Positions 1 to 8,988 of a DNA stretch of 64,000 nucleotides are shown here, in pieces. The notes beneath the pieces were generated by a model. That model did not search any database, was not told the origin of the DNA, and saw nothing but the letters and a program-made list of their open reading frames with translations. The first letter of the stretch is position 1; every line of letters starts with the position of its first letter. A program made the position numbers and the translations under genes. This DNA comes from Methylomonas montana (lineage in GTDB: Bacteria; Pseudomonadota; Gammaproteobacteria; Methylococcales; Methylomonadaceae), in the NCBI RefSeq assembly GCF_030490285.1, contig NZ_CP129884.1:3162001-3226000 (forward strand), given 5' to 3'.

Positions 1-1074
1 GATGTGTATTTAACCTTGCAAGGTCGCTACGGCGCCCGCTCGACTCAAGCCGACCCCGGCGACAAACGCAGCTCGACGATGCATGTCGCCGCGCCGGTGC
101 GCGACGGCGAACGTATGATCGGCGTGGTGACGGTCGCTTACCCAACCGCATTGCTGCAACCCATCGTCGAAGCCAGCAAGGCCGTCGTGCAGCGCGGCGC
201 CTTATGGCTGTTCGGCGGCGCGCTGGCCTTTGGCGCCCTGTTCACCTGGCAACTGACCCGCGCCATCGATTTGCTGGTCGCTTATGCCCGCACCGTGACC
301 TCCGGCGGCAAGGCCAGTCCGCCCAAACTGCGTAGCGTCGAGTTGGCTACCCTGGCACAAGCCCTGGAAAGCATGCGCCAGGAGCTGGAAGGCAAGCAAT
401 ATGTCGAACGTTACGTGCAGACCCTGACTCACGAAATGAAAAGCCCACTGGCGGCAATCCGCGGCGCAGCCGAATTGTTGGAAGAACCGCTGCCGGACGC
501 CGAACGCCATCGCTTCGCCGGCAACGCCCGCGAACAAGCCGAGCGACTGGATCAATTGATCGAACGCTTGCTGGGTTTGGCCGCACTGGAGCAACGTCAG
601 CAACTATCGGAACCGCAGATTTTGGATTTGGGCGAGTTGTTGACGAATCTACTGGCCGAAAAAGCGCCGCAATTGGCACAACAACATTTACAATCAGCCG
701 TGTCGCTGAGCGGCGAACTGCCTGTGTTGGGCGAGGATTTTTTGTTGCGTCAGGCGTTGTCCAACCTGCTGGACAATGCATTGGCCTTCGCCCCCGCCGA
801 GTCTGCCATAGAAATCAAGGGCCGCCGCGACGGCAACCATATCTTTCTTCGCATCCGCGACCACGGTCCCGGCATCCCGGATTACGCATTGGATCGCCTG
901 TTCGAACGCTTCTACTCTCTGCCTCGCCCCAATAATGGCCGTAAAAGCACCGGTTTGGGTTTGCCCTTCGTTCGGGAAGTGGCTGTGTTGCATGGTGGGG
1001 AAATTAAGGTCGGCAATGCCATCGGCGGTGGGGCGGAGGCGATACTGAGTTTACCTAGTCTCGGCAACCAATAA
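1..1074 (+). CDS. creC: sensor histidine kinase CreC, 5' end outside the window
   Basis: The frame is open from base 1, so the start and most of the periplasmic sensor lie upstream of the window. CreC is the inner-membrane kinase of the CreBC system; it phosphorylates the response regulator CreB. Visible in order (fragment numbering): the end of the sensor domain (VYLTLQGRYGARST), a transmembrane helix at about residues 68-85, a HAMP-like linker, the H-box LTHEMKSPLAAIRG with His near 143, the N-box NLLDNALAFAP, DHGPGIP and TGLGLPF. The C-terminus is complete. In creABCD operons creD directly follows creC; here creD lies 9.4 kb downstream on the same strand, with minus-strand genes between. 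Confidence 0.93.
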   Translation, partial: DVYLTLQGRYGARSTQADPGDKRSSTMHVAAPVRDGERMIGVVTVAYPTALLQPIVEASKAVVQRGALWLFGGALAFGALFTWQLTRAIDLLVAYARTVTSGGKASPPKLRSVELATLAQALESMRQELEGKQYVERYVQTLTHEMKSPLAAIRGAAELLEEPLPDAERHRFAGNAREQAERLDQLIERLLGLAALEQRQQLSEPQILDLGELLTNLLAEKAPQLAQQHLQSAVSLSGELPVLGEDFLLRQALSNLLDNALAFAPAESAIEIKGRRDGNHIFLRIRDHGPGIPDYALDRLFERFYSLPRPNNGRKSTGLGLPFVREVAVLHGGEIKVGNAIGGGAEAILSLPSLGNQ

Positions 1075-1115
1075 ACAACGGTCAGCCTCCATAAACAAGT
1101 AGGTGCGCATCATGA

Positions 1116-1226
1116 ATCGACTATCAAGAGTTCGGCGATGAACGGCATGAGCTTTCAGTCAAGAAAGCCTATGAGGCAGTGCCACAGTTAGTCGAGCTTC
1201 TGCAACACAGTACAAGCGCCGCCTAA
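1116..1226 (+). pseudogene. possible gene remnant, no start codon
   Basis: After an in-frame TGA, 36 codons read as a protein-like sequence (DYQEFGDERHELSVKKAYEA and onward) and end in TAA. No usable start codon is present and I do not recognise the family. It lies where creC has been separated from creD, so it may be debris from that rearrangement. A chance open frame is also possible. Confidence 0.25.
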
Positions 1227-1232
1227 GCAATT

Positions 1233-1267
1233 AGGATTGAGACGATCCCAAGGGACGTTTCAATCCT
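1233..1267. repeat. long imperfect palindrome / hairpin downstream of creC
   Basis: AGGATTGAGACG (1233-1244) pairs with CGTTTCAATCCT (1256-1267): 12 positions, one of them a G-U pair. The inner TCCC and GGGA can extend the stem. There is no T-run on either side, so a classical Rho-independent terminator is not supported. It could be a creC transcript end, a palindromic repeat unit or an insertion scar. Confidence 0.55.
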
Positions 1268-1344
1268 GTGTTCAAGAATCCCGGCCTGTTGGCGCGAGGC
1301 TTGATAAGGGGTTGCTGGAAGCTGTTTCGTAGCGGGCGCGGCCC

Positions 1345-1944
1345 TCACGCCGGTTCTTCCAAGACTTTCCAGTCATTTTCAAGCAAGGCGTAATAAGGAC
1401 GCAACGCGACCATCAATGCCTGATAAATAGCAAATGCATCGGTCGGGTCTTTCTGTTTAAGCTCAGCGACCTCGGTCAGAAACCGATACAACATTTTTAC
1501 GAAATTCTCGATCGTCATCGCCAGCCAGGCGTCGTTGGTGATCCATTTGTCGATAAACTCATCCAAACGCGCGAAAGTCAGTTTCAACAGCGGGTAAGCG
1601 GTTTGCGTTTCCTTGTATTCCCGGAGCAGCATATACTCGAGGTAAGCCTGCTCGGATGCCACCCGCGGCCGATTGGTAATACTCAGGTAATTGGCTTTGT
1701 AGTCGGCATAGTCGATATCGAATTTATTGCAAAATTCGGTTTCGTTAGTCATTGCCAGCCAAGGCTGAAGATTCGCGACCGTCACGCCATAGCACTCGCG
1801 AATCGCTCCTGCCATTTTGTCGAATTGCTCGACAAATGCCGGCTTGGTCAGTTCGCCTTTTATCAGACTTTCAATCGCAGCCAGCTCGCCTGCAGTGACG
1901 CAAACCGTGGCCAATTCCCGAACAATTTTGAGTTCGACACCCAT
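1345..1944 (-). CDS. hypothetical protein, 199 aa
   Basis: I do not recognise this protein. It has no signal peptide or membrane segment. It looks mostly alpha-helical, with many aromatic and acidic residues (for example ENFVKMLYRFLTEVAELKQ near the C-terminus), and is probably cytoplasmic. The ATG is preceded by AAGGTG at a suitable distance, and the reading frame is uninterrupted. It is on the same strand as the YegP-like gene just upstream in transcription (gap about 50 bp), so the two may be co-transcribed. No function is assigned. Confidence 0.7.
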   Translation of the reverse strand: MGVELKIVRELATVCVTAGELAAIESLIKGELTKPAFVEQFDKMAGAIRECYGVTVANLQPWLAMTNETEFCNKFDIDYADYKANYLSITNRPRVASEQAYLEYMLLREYKETQTAYPLLKLTFARLDEFIDKWITNDAWLAMTIENFVKMLYRFLTEVAELKQKDPTDAFAIYQALMVALRPYYALLENDWKVLEEPA

Positions 1945-1993
1945 ATCGCCGACACCTTTTCGTTATCTGGAGAAAAAATTTAAGAAGTCTGTT

Positions 1994-2329
1994 TTACACA
2001 GTCAGATCGACGATTTCGGCAACGCAGGCATTGTCTTTAACAATGTGCAGCGCATTGTCGAACACCATGTTCGAGTTAAATAAAACGCTTTTTACAATGA
2101 TGGTGCCGGCCGCATCCTTGATGACAAAAAAAGTGTCGCCCTCGGGGACCTTGCTGGCGGCAATTTGATTGGTCATTAAGGAACCGGTCCTGACTTCTTT
2201 AATAGCCTGCATGGCATCTTCCTTGTTGCCGTAATCGCCGCTCATCAGAATGAGTTCGCCCTTACTGTTCAGAAAATTAAAAGAATACTGATTTTCGTCA
2301 TTGGTTTTAAGTTGAAAAGTCGCTGGCAT
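1994..2329 (-). CDS. YegP/DUF1508 family protein
   Basis: A small cytoplasmic protein of 111 residues with the tandem fold of the YegP (DUF1508) family. The first unit carries YSFNFLNSKGELILMSGDYG followed by an AMQAIKEVR helix. The second repeats the pattern in diverged form (FFVIKDAAGTIIVKSVLF). Family members usually have one or two such beta-alpha units; their biochemical role is unknown. The start ATG follows a weak GGAACAG. It lies upstream of, and on the same strand as, the 199-residue hypothetical gene. Confidence 0.8.
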   Translation of the reverse strand: MPATFQLKTNDENQYSFNFLNSKGELILMSGDYGNKEDAMQAIKEVRTGSLMTNQIAASKVPEGDTFFVIKDAAGTIIVKSVLFNSNMVFDNALHIVKDNACVAEIVDLTV

Positions 2330-2660
2330 GTTCTGTTCCGGAAGTTATCGGTTGGAGTAGGTTTATCGCCGATCAAATTTCAGGCCCCGCTTCCTGACAA
2401 ACTACAGGAAAAGTTCGACGGAAGAGAAAACCAAGTGTGACTGACAGACGCTATAAATCCAAAAGCAAGCATTGTGCCAGTAAAAAACCATTTATAATCA
2501 ATAGGAAACGTTTATCCACTTTTCCAATTGTCAGCTTTGCCACACAACATTGACGGCGATCCGATAGCCGTTGCCCCGTCCTCATCAAGCAAGGGCCCAC
2601 TAACGTTCAAGCATTAAAAAAGCTTGGCGATATTGCCCGGGATTTGTTGGCAGAAAGTCG
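2330..2660. other. gene-free stretch with a short protein-like remnant
   Basis: No complete gene is seen. On the plus strand, bases 2554-2664 keep an open frame without a start, reading LIKQGPTNVQALKKLGDIAR and ending at a TAA that overlaps the end of the ABC ATPase gene. It looks like the tail of a lost coding region, family unknown. The part nearest 2330 should hold the promoter of the minus-strand yegP-like gene, but I see no convincing -35/-10 pair. Confidence 0.4.
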
Positions 2661-3536
2661 CTAAAAAATCGCCTCACTGTCGTGAGCATCAGCAGAACTG
2701 GACGACAAGGTCTCTAGTATTTCCATACGTAAATCAATCAAGCGATGCAGCTGTTTTACGCGCGGTTGCCGAATTGGCGCTATCCACTCTTTAACGATAC
2801 GCCCAGGCGAACCACCCATCAGCAGTATGCGATCAGCCAAAATCAAGGCTTCGTCGATGTCATGTGTGACCAGCACTACCGCGCTGCGGCGATCGGCAAT
2901 CAGCTTCAACAACAGCTCTTGCATGCCTAAACGGGTAATCGCATCCAGGGCGCTGAAGGGTTCGTCCATCAACAGAATATCGGGATTACGCACCAAAGCT
3001 CTTGCCAAGGATACTCGTTGCGCCATGCCGCCTGACAAGTGACTGGGATAAGCGTCGGCCGAGTTTTGCAGGCCTACCCATTGCATCGCAGTTTCGATTT
3101 TTTGCTTAAGCTCTGCCTTGCCAAGCTTCGGCCCGGCATCCAAGGTCAGGCCAAAACTGATGTTTTGCCGCACGTTGAGCCACGGTAACAAGCACGGGTC
3201 TTGAAACATCATGCCCAAGCGCGGGTCTGGCTTATGCAACGCTTCGCCAGCAAAGCGAATCTCACCGGCATTGGCAGTTTGCAAGCCAGCCAAAGTGGTC
3301 AGCAACGACGACTTGCCGCAACCGCTAGCGCCCAACAGGCAAACCACTTCGTGTGGTCGCACCTGCAGATCGATATTTTCGAACACAGCAACCGTTCGGT
3401 TTTTACTGAGGTATTGCTTGGCTAAGCCCCGCACCTCAAGCAAGGTATCTTCCGACGAAGAGAAGTCGTTTACCGGCTGCTGAAAGACGGCTTCGGTATG
3501 GTTGAATTCGATGTACACGCTCGATGCTCCAGTCAT
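2661..3536 (-). CDS. ABC transporter ATP-binding protein, SsuB/TauB/NrtD family
   Basis: Cytoplasmic ATPase that would energise uptake through the permease at 5388-6212. Motifs in order: Walker A GASGCGKSS, Q-loop MMFQDPCLLPW, signature LSGGMAQRVSLARA, Walker B ILLMDEP, H-loop VTHD. The family serves nitrate, sulfonate, taurine and similar substrates. I chose the ATG at 3536, two bases after the stop of the preceding gene; a TTG at 3560 would overlap that gene. Neither has a clear ribosome binding site, which fits translational coupling. It is the last gene of the operon, unusually separated from its permease and binding-protein genes by the OsmC-like and dehydrogenase-like genes. Confidence 0.9.
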   Translation of the reverse strand: MTGASSVYIEFNHTEAVFQQPVNDFSSSEDTLLEVRGLAKQYLSKNRTVAVFENIDLQVRPHEVVCLLGASGCGKSSLLTTLAGLQTANAGEIRFAGEALHKPDPRLGMMFQDPCLLPWLNVRQNISFGLTLDAGPKLGKAELKQKIETAMQWVGLQNSADAYPSHLSGGMAQRVSLARALVRNPDILLMDEPFSALDAITRLGMQELLLKLIADRRSAVVLVTHDIDEALILADRILLMGGSPGRIVKEWIAPIRQPRVKQLHRLIDLRMEILETLSSSSADAHDSEAIF

Positions 3537-3538
3537 GT

Positions 3539-4729
3539 TTAAGATGAAGACAAGGCACAAATCTCAGCGCTTTTTAGATTCGCCAGTTCCCGGCGCAACT
3601 GTTTGATAGCCGGCGTAACAATAGCGACAAAGTAGGCTTCGCGGACTTTACGCTGAGCCGCGGAATGAGTCAGAAACCCCTTGGCACCCTGATGCAACAA
3701 GGCAGACTGCGATGCGCGCAGCGATAATTCGCTACCCGCCAATCTGACTTTCAACACGTCGGCAATCACATCGGCTGCCGGATCGTCATCCAGCAACCGA
3801 GTCAGCCTGTAGGTCTCCCGTTCGGCAATCGCCAATTCACCCGCCAATTCATCGGCTTGATCGTCCAGGTATTGATTGGTTAACGCCGATGATTTGTTGG
3901 CAGATTCGATCAAGTCTATGCAACTTCGCACTAAGCCCAATCCCATGCCCATCTGCGCCAAAATCATGCCGGGTTTGATTTTCGCCAGATAGCTTTCCGA
4001 CGTTTCCGGTTGAGCCAGCACATGCTGATCATTAACAAAATAATCCCGAAATTGGCATGCCAGCGTGCCAGTACCTTCCATCGCCGCAAAATGGGCGCCG
4101 TCTACCAAACGAAAACCGGTGCGCTGGGTTTCGACCAGAAAAAACAGCAAACGGCCGTCGTTTTCGACCGGACAACCGGTGACAAATACATGTCCTGCCC
4201 CCAAATTGGATACCCAAGGCAGATTGCCATTGATTTCATAGCCGCCACTAACCCGTCGAGCCTTCAGCAATGAACGCTCGATACCGCATTTGAATTTCAA
4301 GGTGTTCGACAAGCCGGTGCCGCCAAGCAAACGTCCTTCGACTAATGCCGGCAAAAATCGGCTTTTGAGGTTTTCGTTATCGGACAGTTGCAGATAACGC
4401 AGACAGGCGGTTTGACACCAGATCGCAAACCCGGTGGAAAGACAGGTTTTGGAAACCTCAGACATCACCTGCACAGTGTGTGTCAAACCGAAACCGTTGC
4501 CGCCAAAAGCCGGCGCGACGACACCGGCATAGCCGCCCAACGCACCCAGATCCTGCAAAAACTGCCGAGGATAATATCCATCCTGATCTATAGCGACGAC
4601 ATTAGGCTGCAATTGTTTGGCGATCAATTCCGCCACGCCCGGCAACTCGCCGCCGTTAATCACTGGCTCTGCGGAATCTATGGCATGCAGGTTTGATCTA
4701 ATTTGTGCTTGTTGGGCTGCTTGGTACAT
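3539..4729 (-). CDS. acyl-CoA dehydrogenase-fold flavoprotein, SfnB/DszC-like
   Basis: A 396-residue soluble protein with the acyl-CoA dehydrogenase fold: helical N-terminal domain, middle beta domain (GGTGLSNTLKF, GYEINGNLPWVSNLGAGH) and helical C-terminal domain (LRASQSALLHQGAKGFL). Members found inside sulfonate-type ABC operons are usually assigned to the SfnB/DszC group, which includes flavin-dependent monooxygenases that oxidise organosulfur compounds. That role is inferred from context; no substrate can be read from the sequence. No FMN reductase partner gene is present nearby. It sits between the osmC-like gene (12 bp gap) and the ABC ATPase gene. A true acyl-CoA dehydrogenase is the alternative. 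Confidence 0.8.
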   Translation of the reverse strand: MYQAAQQAQIRSNLHAIDSAEPVINGGELPGVAELIAKQLQPNVVAIDQDGYYPRQFLQDLGALGGYAGVVAPAFGGNGFGLTHTVQVMSEVSKTCLSTGFAIWCQTACLRYLQLSDNENLKSRFLPALVEGRLLGGTGLSNTLKFKCGIERSLLKARRVSGGYEINGNLPWVSNLGAGHVFVTGCPVENDGRLLFFLVETQRTGFRLVDGAHFAAMEGTGTLACQFRDYFVNDQHVLAQPETSESYLAKIKPGMILAQMGMGLGLVRSCIDLIESANKSSALTNQYLDDQADELAGELAIAERETYRLTRLLDDDPAADVIADVLKVRLAGSELSLRASQSALLHQGAKGFLTHSAAQRKVREAYFVAIVTPAIKQLRRELANLKSAEICALSSS

Positions 4730-4741
4730 GAGCTGTCCGCC

Positions 4742-5281
4742 TTAGTTGACGGTTACCGGCACCGCATTGCGCAAGGTATTGGCTACCGGCGACCACCGGT
4801 TGGCGTGGGCGATGATGTCCGCCAGCGTGGCAGCATCGGCGTCGCCTTCGACGTCGATGTTGACCCTCACGGCGGTAAAGCCCAGCGGCTTGTCATCCGC
4901 CAAATCACCCACGCCCCAGACAGCAGTGACGTTGATGTCGCCTTCCAAAGCCAGCTCCAGTTTGCTCAAGGCAATGCCGCGTGCGGTGGCATTGGCGTGG
5001 ATGCCGACCGACAAACAGGCACCCAATGCCGCCAACAAGGCTTCGGATGGATTCGGCGCGGTGTCCTCGCCTAACAGATGGGGCGGCTCGTCGATCACAT
5101 AAGGCGCCAAATCTCGAATATAAGTCAGGTTGCGGAACTGGCCTTCGCAGACGGTTTTGGCTTTTAACGTGACTTTGAAGTCGGGATTGGCCTTGCCTTT
5201 TTCGGCGAGGTTTTCCAGGCCGGTTTTATCGATAGGTCTTAATAAATCCGGATAAAAACAATTTACTTTTGCTTGAGACAT
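4742..5281 (-). CDS. OsmC family protein
   Basis: A 179-residue cytoplasmic OsmC/Ohr-fold protein. Classical members reduce organic hydroperoxides with a pair of cysteines. The first is present in LLAALGACLSVGIHA. Where the second usually sits, the sequence reads HANRWSPVANT without a cysteine, so the canonical two-cysteine peroxidase cycle looks impossible. The ATG follows GAGGA at ideal spacing. The position next to the acyl-CoA-dehydrogenase-like gene within a transport operon suggests a helper role, for example protecting against or handling a reactive product. This is inference. Confidence 0.85.
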   Translation of the reverse strand: MSQAKVNCFYPDLLRPIDKTGLENLAEKGKANPDFKVTLKAKTVCEGQFRNLTYIRDLAPYVIDEPPHLLGEDTAPNPSEALLAALGACLSVGIHANATARGIALSKLELALEGDINVTAVWGVGDLADDKPLGFTAVRVNIDVEGDADAATLADIIAHANRWSPVANTLRNAVPVTVN

Positions 5282-5346
5282 AAAATCCTCGGGTTAATTT
5301 AAATACGGCTTCATTTTATGAATAGTTTAAACAACATTAAATGTCC

Positions 5347-5362
5347 GAAACTCGCGAGTTTC
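5347..5362. promoter_or_regulatory. 16-bp perfect palindrome inside the operon
   Basis: GAAACTCGCGAGTTTC is its own reverse complement. It lies in the only sizeable gap of the operon (106 bp, between the permease and osmC-like genes), about 65 bp upstream of the osmC-like start. It could be an operator for an internal promoter or an RNA hairpin that sets different expression of the two halves. There is no direct evidence for either. Confidence 0.4.
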
Positions 5363-5387
5363 TGCTCATTCGTCTGAGTTGTATTGA

Positions 5388-6212
5388 TTAGTTGTCCTGG
5401 CGGCGATGTGTCCATTTTTGGGTAATTAAACGCACGCTTAGATCCAACAAGTATCCCAACAGGCCGATAATTAATATCACCGCCATTAATTCCGAATACG
5501 CTAAACGGTCGCGAGTATCGAGTATGAAATAACCCAAGCCCTGGCTGACCCCAAGCATTTCGGCCGGTACCAGTACGATCCAGACGATGCCGATTGCTAA
5601 TCGAATACCGGTCAGAATATGGGCGACGATGGCCGGCGCGATGATGCGAAACAGGGTTTCCCGGCGATTAGCGCACAGGCTGCGTGCCAGGGTCAGCCAG
5701 CGTGGGTCGATGGCATGCACTCCGGCCGATACGTTGAGCATGATCGGCCAGATGGCGGCGACGCTCAGCAGGAAATATACCGGCGCATCGCCGATGCCGA
5801 ATACCATCACCGCCAAAGGCATCCACGACAACGGCGAAATCATCCGTACAAACTGAAACAAGGGGCCGGTCGCTCGCTCTACCGAGCGTGACAAACCCAC
5901 CAGCACGCCCAGCGGAATGCCTGCCAATAAAGCAAATAGCAGACTCAACAACACCCGCTTCAGACTAACGAGGATATGCGGAAAAATTTCGGCGCTGGCG
6001 AACAGAGTCCATAGCGCGTCGAAGCAGGCTTCCGGCGCGAATTTGGCTGGCACACTATCTGGATAGAACACAGGACTGGTCGTCGCCCACCAAACCAGCA
6101 AAGCTATTGAAAGCCCGGCAAACGGTAGCAAACTCCAAGTGCTCAGCCGAATAGCCTTCAGGCGCATTGTCGGCAATGCTTGCCGAGTTAACGATTCAGG
6201 AATCGCGCTCAC
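5388..6212 (-). CDS. ABC transporter permease, SsuC/TauC/NrtB family
   Basis: Inner-membrane permease of 274 residues with about six hydrophobic helices, beginning STWSLLPFAGLSIALLVWW. The cytoplasmic EAA-type loop is visible as LTLARSLCANRRETLFRII, followed by PAIVAHILTGIRLAIGIVWI, the pattern typical of nitrate/sulfonate/taurine permeases. It overlaps the binding-protein gene by 4 bp (ATGA) and so is translationally coupled to it. It works with the ATPase at 2661-3536. Confidence 0.9.
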   Translation of the reverse strand: MSAIPESLTRQALPTMRLKAIRLSTWSLLPFAGLSIALLVWWATTSPVFYPDSVPAKFAPEACFDALWTLFASAEIFPHILVSLKRVLLSLLFALLAGIPLGVLVGLSRSVERATGPLFQFVRMISPLSWMPLAVMVFGIGDAPVYFLLSVAAIWPIMLNVSAGVHAIDPRWLTLARSLCANRRETLFRIIAPAIVAHILTGIRLAIGIVWIVLVPAEMLGVSQGLGYFILDTRDRLAYSELMAVILIIGLLGYLLDLSVRLITQKWTHRRQDN

Positions 6213-7450
6213 GCCAGAACCTCTTCACGGCTCAAACTATCGGGCAAACCAAATACTTTCGGCCCACCCAGTTTGGCTATCGCCACTTTAACAAAACGGT
6301 CATCGACCAAGTCGCCGGCGACGAAATCGGGATCAAGCGTCGCCAGCAAACCATTGTCGCCTTCGACATGAGTCTGTTTCAGCAACTGCACCAGTTGCTT
6401 GGTATAGGATGGGAACGGGTAGGGTTGAAAATCGATCCGCGATTGTTGCCAATCGGCGTGTTGCAACGCACCCTGCGCACCGTAACTAGCACCATCGTAA
6501 TACGACAAGGCGCGCTCCAGCACGGCTTGAGCATGTGGGGTATAGTTGCTGCCGCTCTCCTTGGCCAACAATTGCGCCGTACCCTGGCGGTTATCGCGTA
6601 TCCAGGATTGAGCGTTGACGATGCCATTGACTACCGCTTGCGACCATTCGGGCCGTTGCTCAAGATCGGCTTCGCGCATGAACACTACGCAACAAGCATG
6701 TGATTTCCAGACGTCGCCGGTAAAGCGCAGAATCTTGCCCGCTTTCAGGTTTTCCGCCGCGGCATTAAACGGTTCGGCGACGATATAGCCGGCGATGCTA
6801 CCGTTCGCCAAGGCCGAAATCATGTCGGGCGGCGGCATGATTACCAGATTCACTTCGTTGGCGCTCAAGGTCGTGCCGGCTGGTTTCGAGACTGCGACCA
6901 GCCCTTGCTGTCTTAACAAATGTTGCAAAATCACGTTGTGAATCGAAAACCAGAACGGAATCGCCACAGTCTTGCCTGCCAGATCGCCGATCTGATTGAT
7001 ACTTGGCGCCACGGTTAGCGCCGAGCCGTTAACGTGATTCCAGGCCACGATTTTGGCTGGAAACTTACTGCCATAACGCATCAGCAAGGCCGTTGGCGCC
7101 AACAGATGAATCACGTCGATCTGGCCGGCAATGAACGCTTCCACCAGTTGCGGCCAGGCGCGAAACAGCTTCGGTTGCTCTGCCTCGATGCCGTGTTCCT
7201 GATAAAAGCCTTTGGCATGAGCGACTAGCAACGGCGCTGCATCGGTGATCGGCAAATAGCCGATACGTAAGGGGCGCTTTGGGTCTGCTTCAAACGCTCT
7301 GGCAAAACCGCCCGGCAGCGCAGATGCGGCGGCCAGTATCGAGGTCAGTTTGATGAAGTCGCGGCGGCTGAATCCACCGCAGCAGGAGCAACCGGCCGCA
7401 TGCAGTTCGTCTAAATCCTTGCCGGCATCGTATGGTTTGTTATGCGTCAT
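6209..7450 (-). CDS. Tat-exported ABC substrate-binding protein, SsuA/NrtA-like
   Basis: Periplasmic binding protein of 413 residues. The N-terminus carries a twin-arginine signal, SRRDFIKLTSILAAASALPG, preceded by a cysteine cluster (AAGCSCCGG). The mature part starts with PLRIGYLPITDAAPLLVAHA, typical of the NrtA/SsuA/THI5-like fold that captures nitrate, sulfonates or similar anions. Tat export suggests folding, perhaps with a bound ligand, before secretion. It follows the porin gene by 11 bp and overlaps the permease by 4 bp. The substrate is unknown. Confidence 0.88.
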   Translation of the reverse strand: MTHNKPYDAGKDLDELHAAGCSCCGGFSRRDFIKLTSILAAASALPGGFARAFEADPKRPLRIGYLPITDAAPLLVAHAKGFYQEHGIEAEQPKLFRAWPQLVEAFIAGQIDVIHLLAPTALLMRYGSKFPAKIVAWNHVNGSALTVAPSINQIGDLAGKTVAIPFWFSIHNVILQHLLRQQGLVAVSKPAGTTLSANEVNLVIMPPPDMISALANGSIAGYIVAEPFNAAAENLKAGKILRFTGDVWKSHACCVVFMREADLEQRPEWSQAVVNGIVNAQSWIRDNRQGTAQLLAKESGSNYTPHAQAVLERALSYYDGASYGAQGALQHADWQQSRIDFQPYPFPSYTKQLVQLLKQTHVEGDNGLLATLDPDFVAGDLVDDRFVKVAIAKLGGPKVFGLPDSLSREEVLA

Positions 7451-7461
7451 GGTCGTCTCCG

Positions 7462-8988
7462 TTAAAAAGCGTAATTAAATTCCACGTAGGCAAAATCGGC
7501 GTCCTGCTTCTGCCTATAAAAATTGTCCGCGTAACTGCCGCCGAAGGCATGCGCGTAATAGGCGTTCCAGGACAGTTCCTTATTGATGTTGTGGGTAAAG
7601 CTGATGTCGACCAGTTCGCCGATGGTACTGTTGCCGTTACTGGGGCGCCCCAGAAAACCGAAGCTGTTATCCCGAGAACTGGCACCGGCGCCGGCGTAAA
7701 ACAGATCGTTGCGTTCCGACAGGGTCAAATGGTGGACGTCGATGCCGACCCGAGTGTTGGCGGTCGGATTGACAATGAACTGGGCGAAGGTATCGTTAAT
7801 GTTCATCAGATTAAAGAACGGAAATTTCGCGTACAGCCGCACGGTCGGCAGCACCTGAAAAAATGTGCCGTGCTTGCCGTCATTGGCATTGGCATCGCCG
7901 GAACTTTGGAAAAAACCGCCTCTCACCCAGGGCTTTAGCGGCAAGTTGGTCCATTGATAACCTGCTTCGGCATCGTAAGCCCAAGCCTGATGCGTTTGAT
8001 TAGTCCAATCGCCGAACTGGTAAGCCCCCCAAAACAAGGCGTCCGCCGCGCCTGACCCAAGTTTTTGAACGGTCAATAAATGCGTACCGACAGTGTGGAT
8101 GCGTAAATCGGCATTGCTGAGCAAAGGCCGTTGGCCCGCAGCGCGGTTATCCAAGGCCTGAGTTTTGCGATCGTCGCCGTAGTACAGATAAAACAGCCTG
8201 GCCTCGGTGCCGGGCAGCAATGCATCTTTCTTACTGGTGATGGCGGTATAAAACAAATCGATGTCGCTGATCTCTTCCTGCGCCTGCAGGTTGAAACCGC
8301 CCTGCGTCGGATGCGTGGCGCTGATACTAATGTTGTATTTAGGTTGATCGTAAACCGTCGAGATGCCGTCGAAGTTGCGCGAGGCATGGGCAAAGTCGAA
8401 AGTGCCCAGCAAACGTTGGGAAACGCGGGTGGTTTTCAAGCCATCGAATTTGGCGTCGCCGGTTTGATATTCCAGGCCTTCCTTGACTTCGAAGCGTCCG
8501 GCCTTCAGCGACAATCCATTCAAACCAAGCGGATCGAATTTGAAGTTCAGATAAGCCTGTTTCAAATGTACATCGCTGGGCGAGGTATACCGCTGGTTCT
8601 CGGTGAAATACAGTGCGCCCAAGCCCAATGCGCCGCCCGGCGTAGCAAAGGCATCATTGGGCAAACCGTAGACACCACTGTATTCGCCCTGAACGAAGCC
8701 ATCCACGTAACGACTGGTCGCCAGTACGCCAAGGCGCGCGCGCAAGGCCCAGAAATCGTATTCGTTGTTATTGTTGGCGGCAGGCCCCGGTTTGAAAAAG
8801 TCGTAGGCTTCGTAGCGCCCTCTGAATTCGCCGGTAATCCTTAAGTTCTCATTGATTTGCCCTAACGGTTTGTCGGCGGCGATAGCGTTTTCATGAAAAC
8901 TCATATTGATGATGCCCAATATAAAAATTGGCAGCGCAATATCGGCTTTTATATTTTTTACGTGCATATCTAATTTGGTTATATCCAT
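7462..8988 (-). CDS. outer-membrane porin, alginate-export-like family
   Basis: A 508-residue beta-barrel protein with an N-terminal signal peptide (hydrophobic ALPIFILGIINM, cleavage near AIAADKP) and alternating beta strands throughout, ending FAYVEFNYAF with a terminal aromatic residue as expected for outer-membrane insertion. Sequence character (LRITGEFRGRYEAYDF, LSLKAGRFEVKEGLEYQTGD) matches the alginate_exp family, whose members form anion-selective pores in many uptake operons. It is the first gene of the operon, so it probably brings the substrate of the downstream ABC system across the outer membrane. An ATG at 8967 is an alternative start. Confidence 0.85.
   Translation of the reverse strand: MDITKLDMHVKNIKADIALPIFILGIINMSFHENAIAADKPLGQINENLRITGEFRGRYEAYDFFKPGPAANNNNEYDFWALRARLGVLATSRYVDGFVQGEYSGVYGLPNDAFATPGGALGLGALYFTENQRYTSPSDVHLKQAYLNFKFDPLGLNGLSLKAGRFEVKEGLEYQTGDAKFDGLKTTRVSQRLLGTFDFAHASRNFDGISTVYDQPKYNISISATHPTQGGFNLQAQEEISDIDLFYTAITSKKDALLPGTEARLFYLYYGDDRKTQALDNRAAGQRPLLSNADLRIHTVGTHLLTVQKLGSGAADALFWGAYQFGDWTNQTHQAWAYDAEAGYQWTNLPLKPWVRGGFFQSSGDANANDGKHGTFFQVLPTVRLYAKFPFFNLMNINDTFAQFIVNPTANTRVGIDVHHLTLSERNDLFYAGAGASSRDNSFGFLGRPSNGNSTIGELVDISFTHNINKELSWNAYYAHAFGGSYADNFYRQKQDADFAYVEFNYAF

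Noticed and set aside
1233..1267. CRISPR repeat (GTTTCAATCC resembles the ends of some CRISPR repeats)
   Set aside because: There is one palindrome only, with no spacers, further repeat units or cas genes nearby.
8131..8844. 237-codon frame antisense to the porin gene
   Set aside because: The opposite strand encodes a full-length porin with signal peptide and terminal Phe; no evidence for a second gene.
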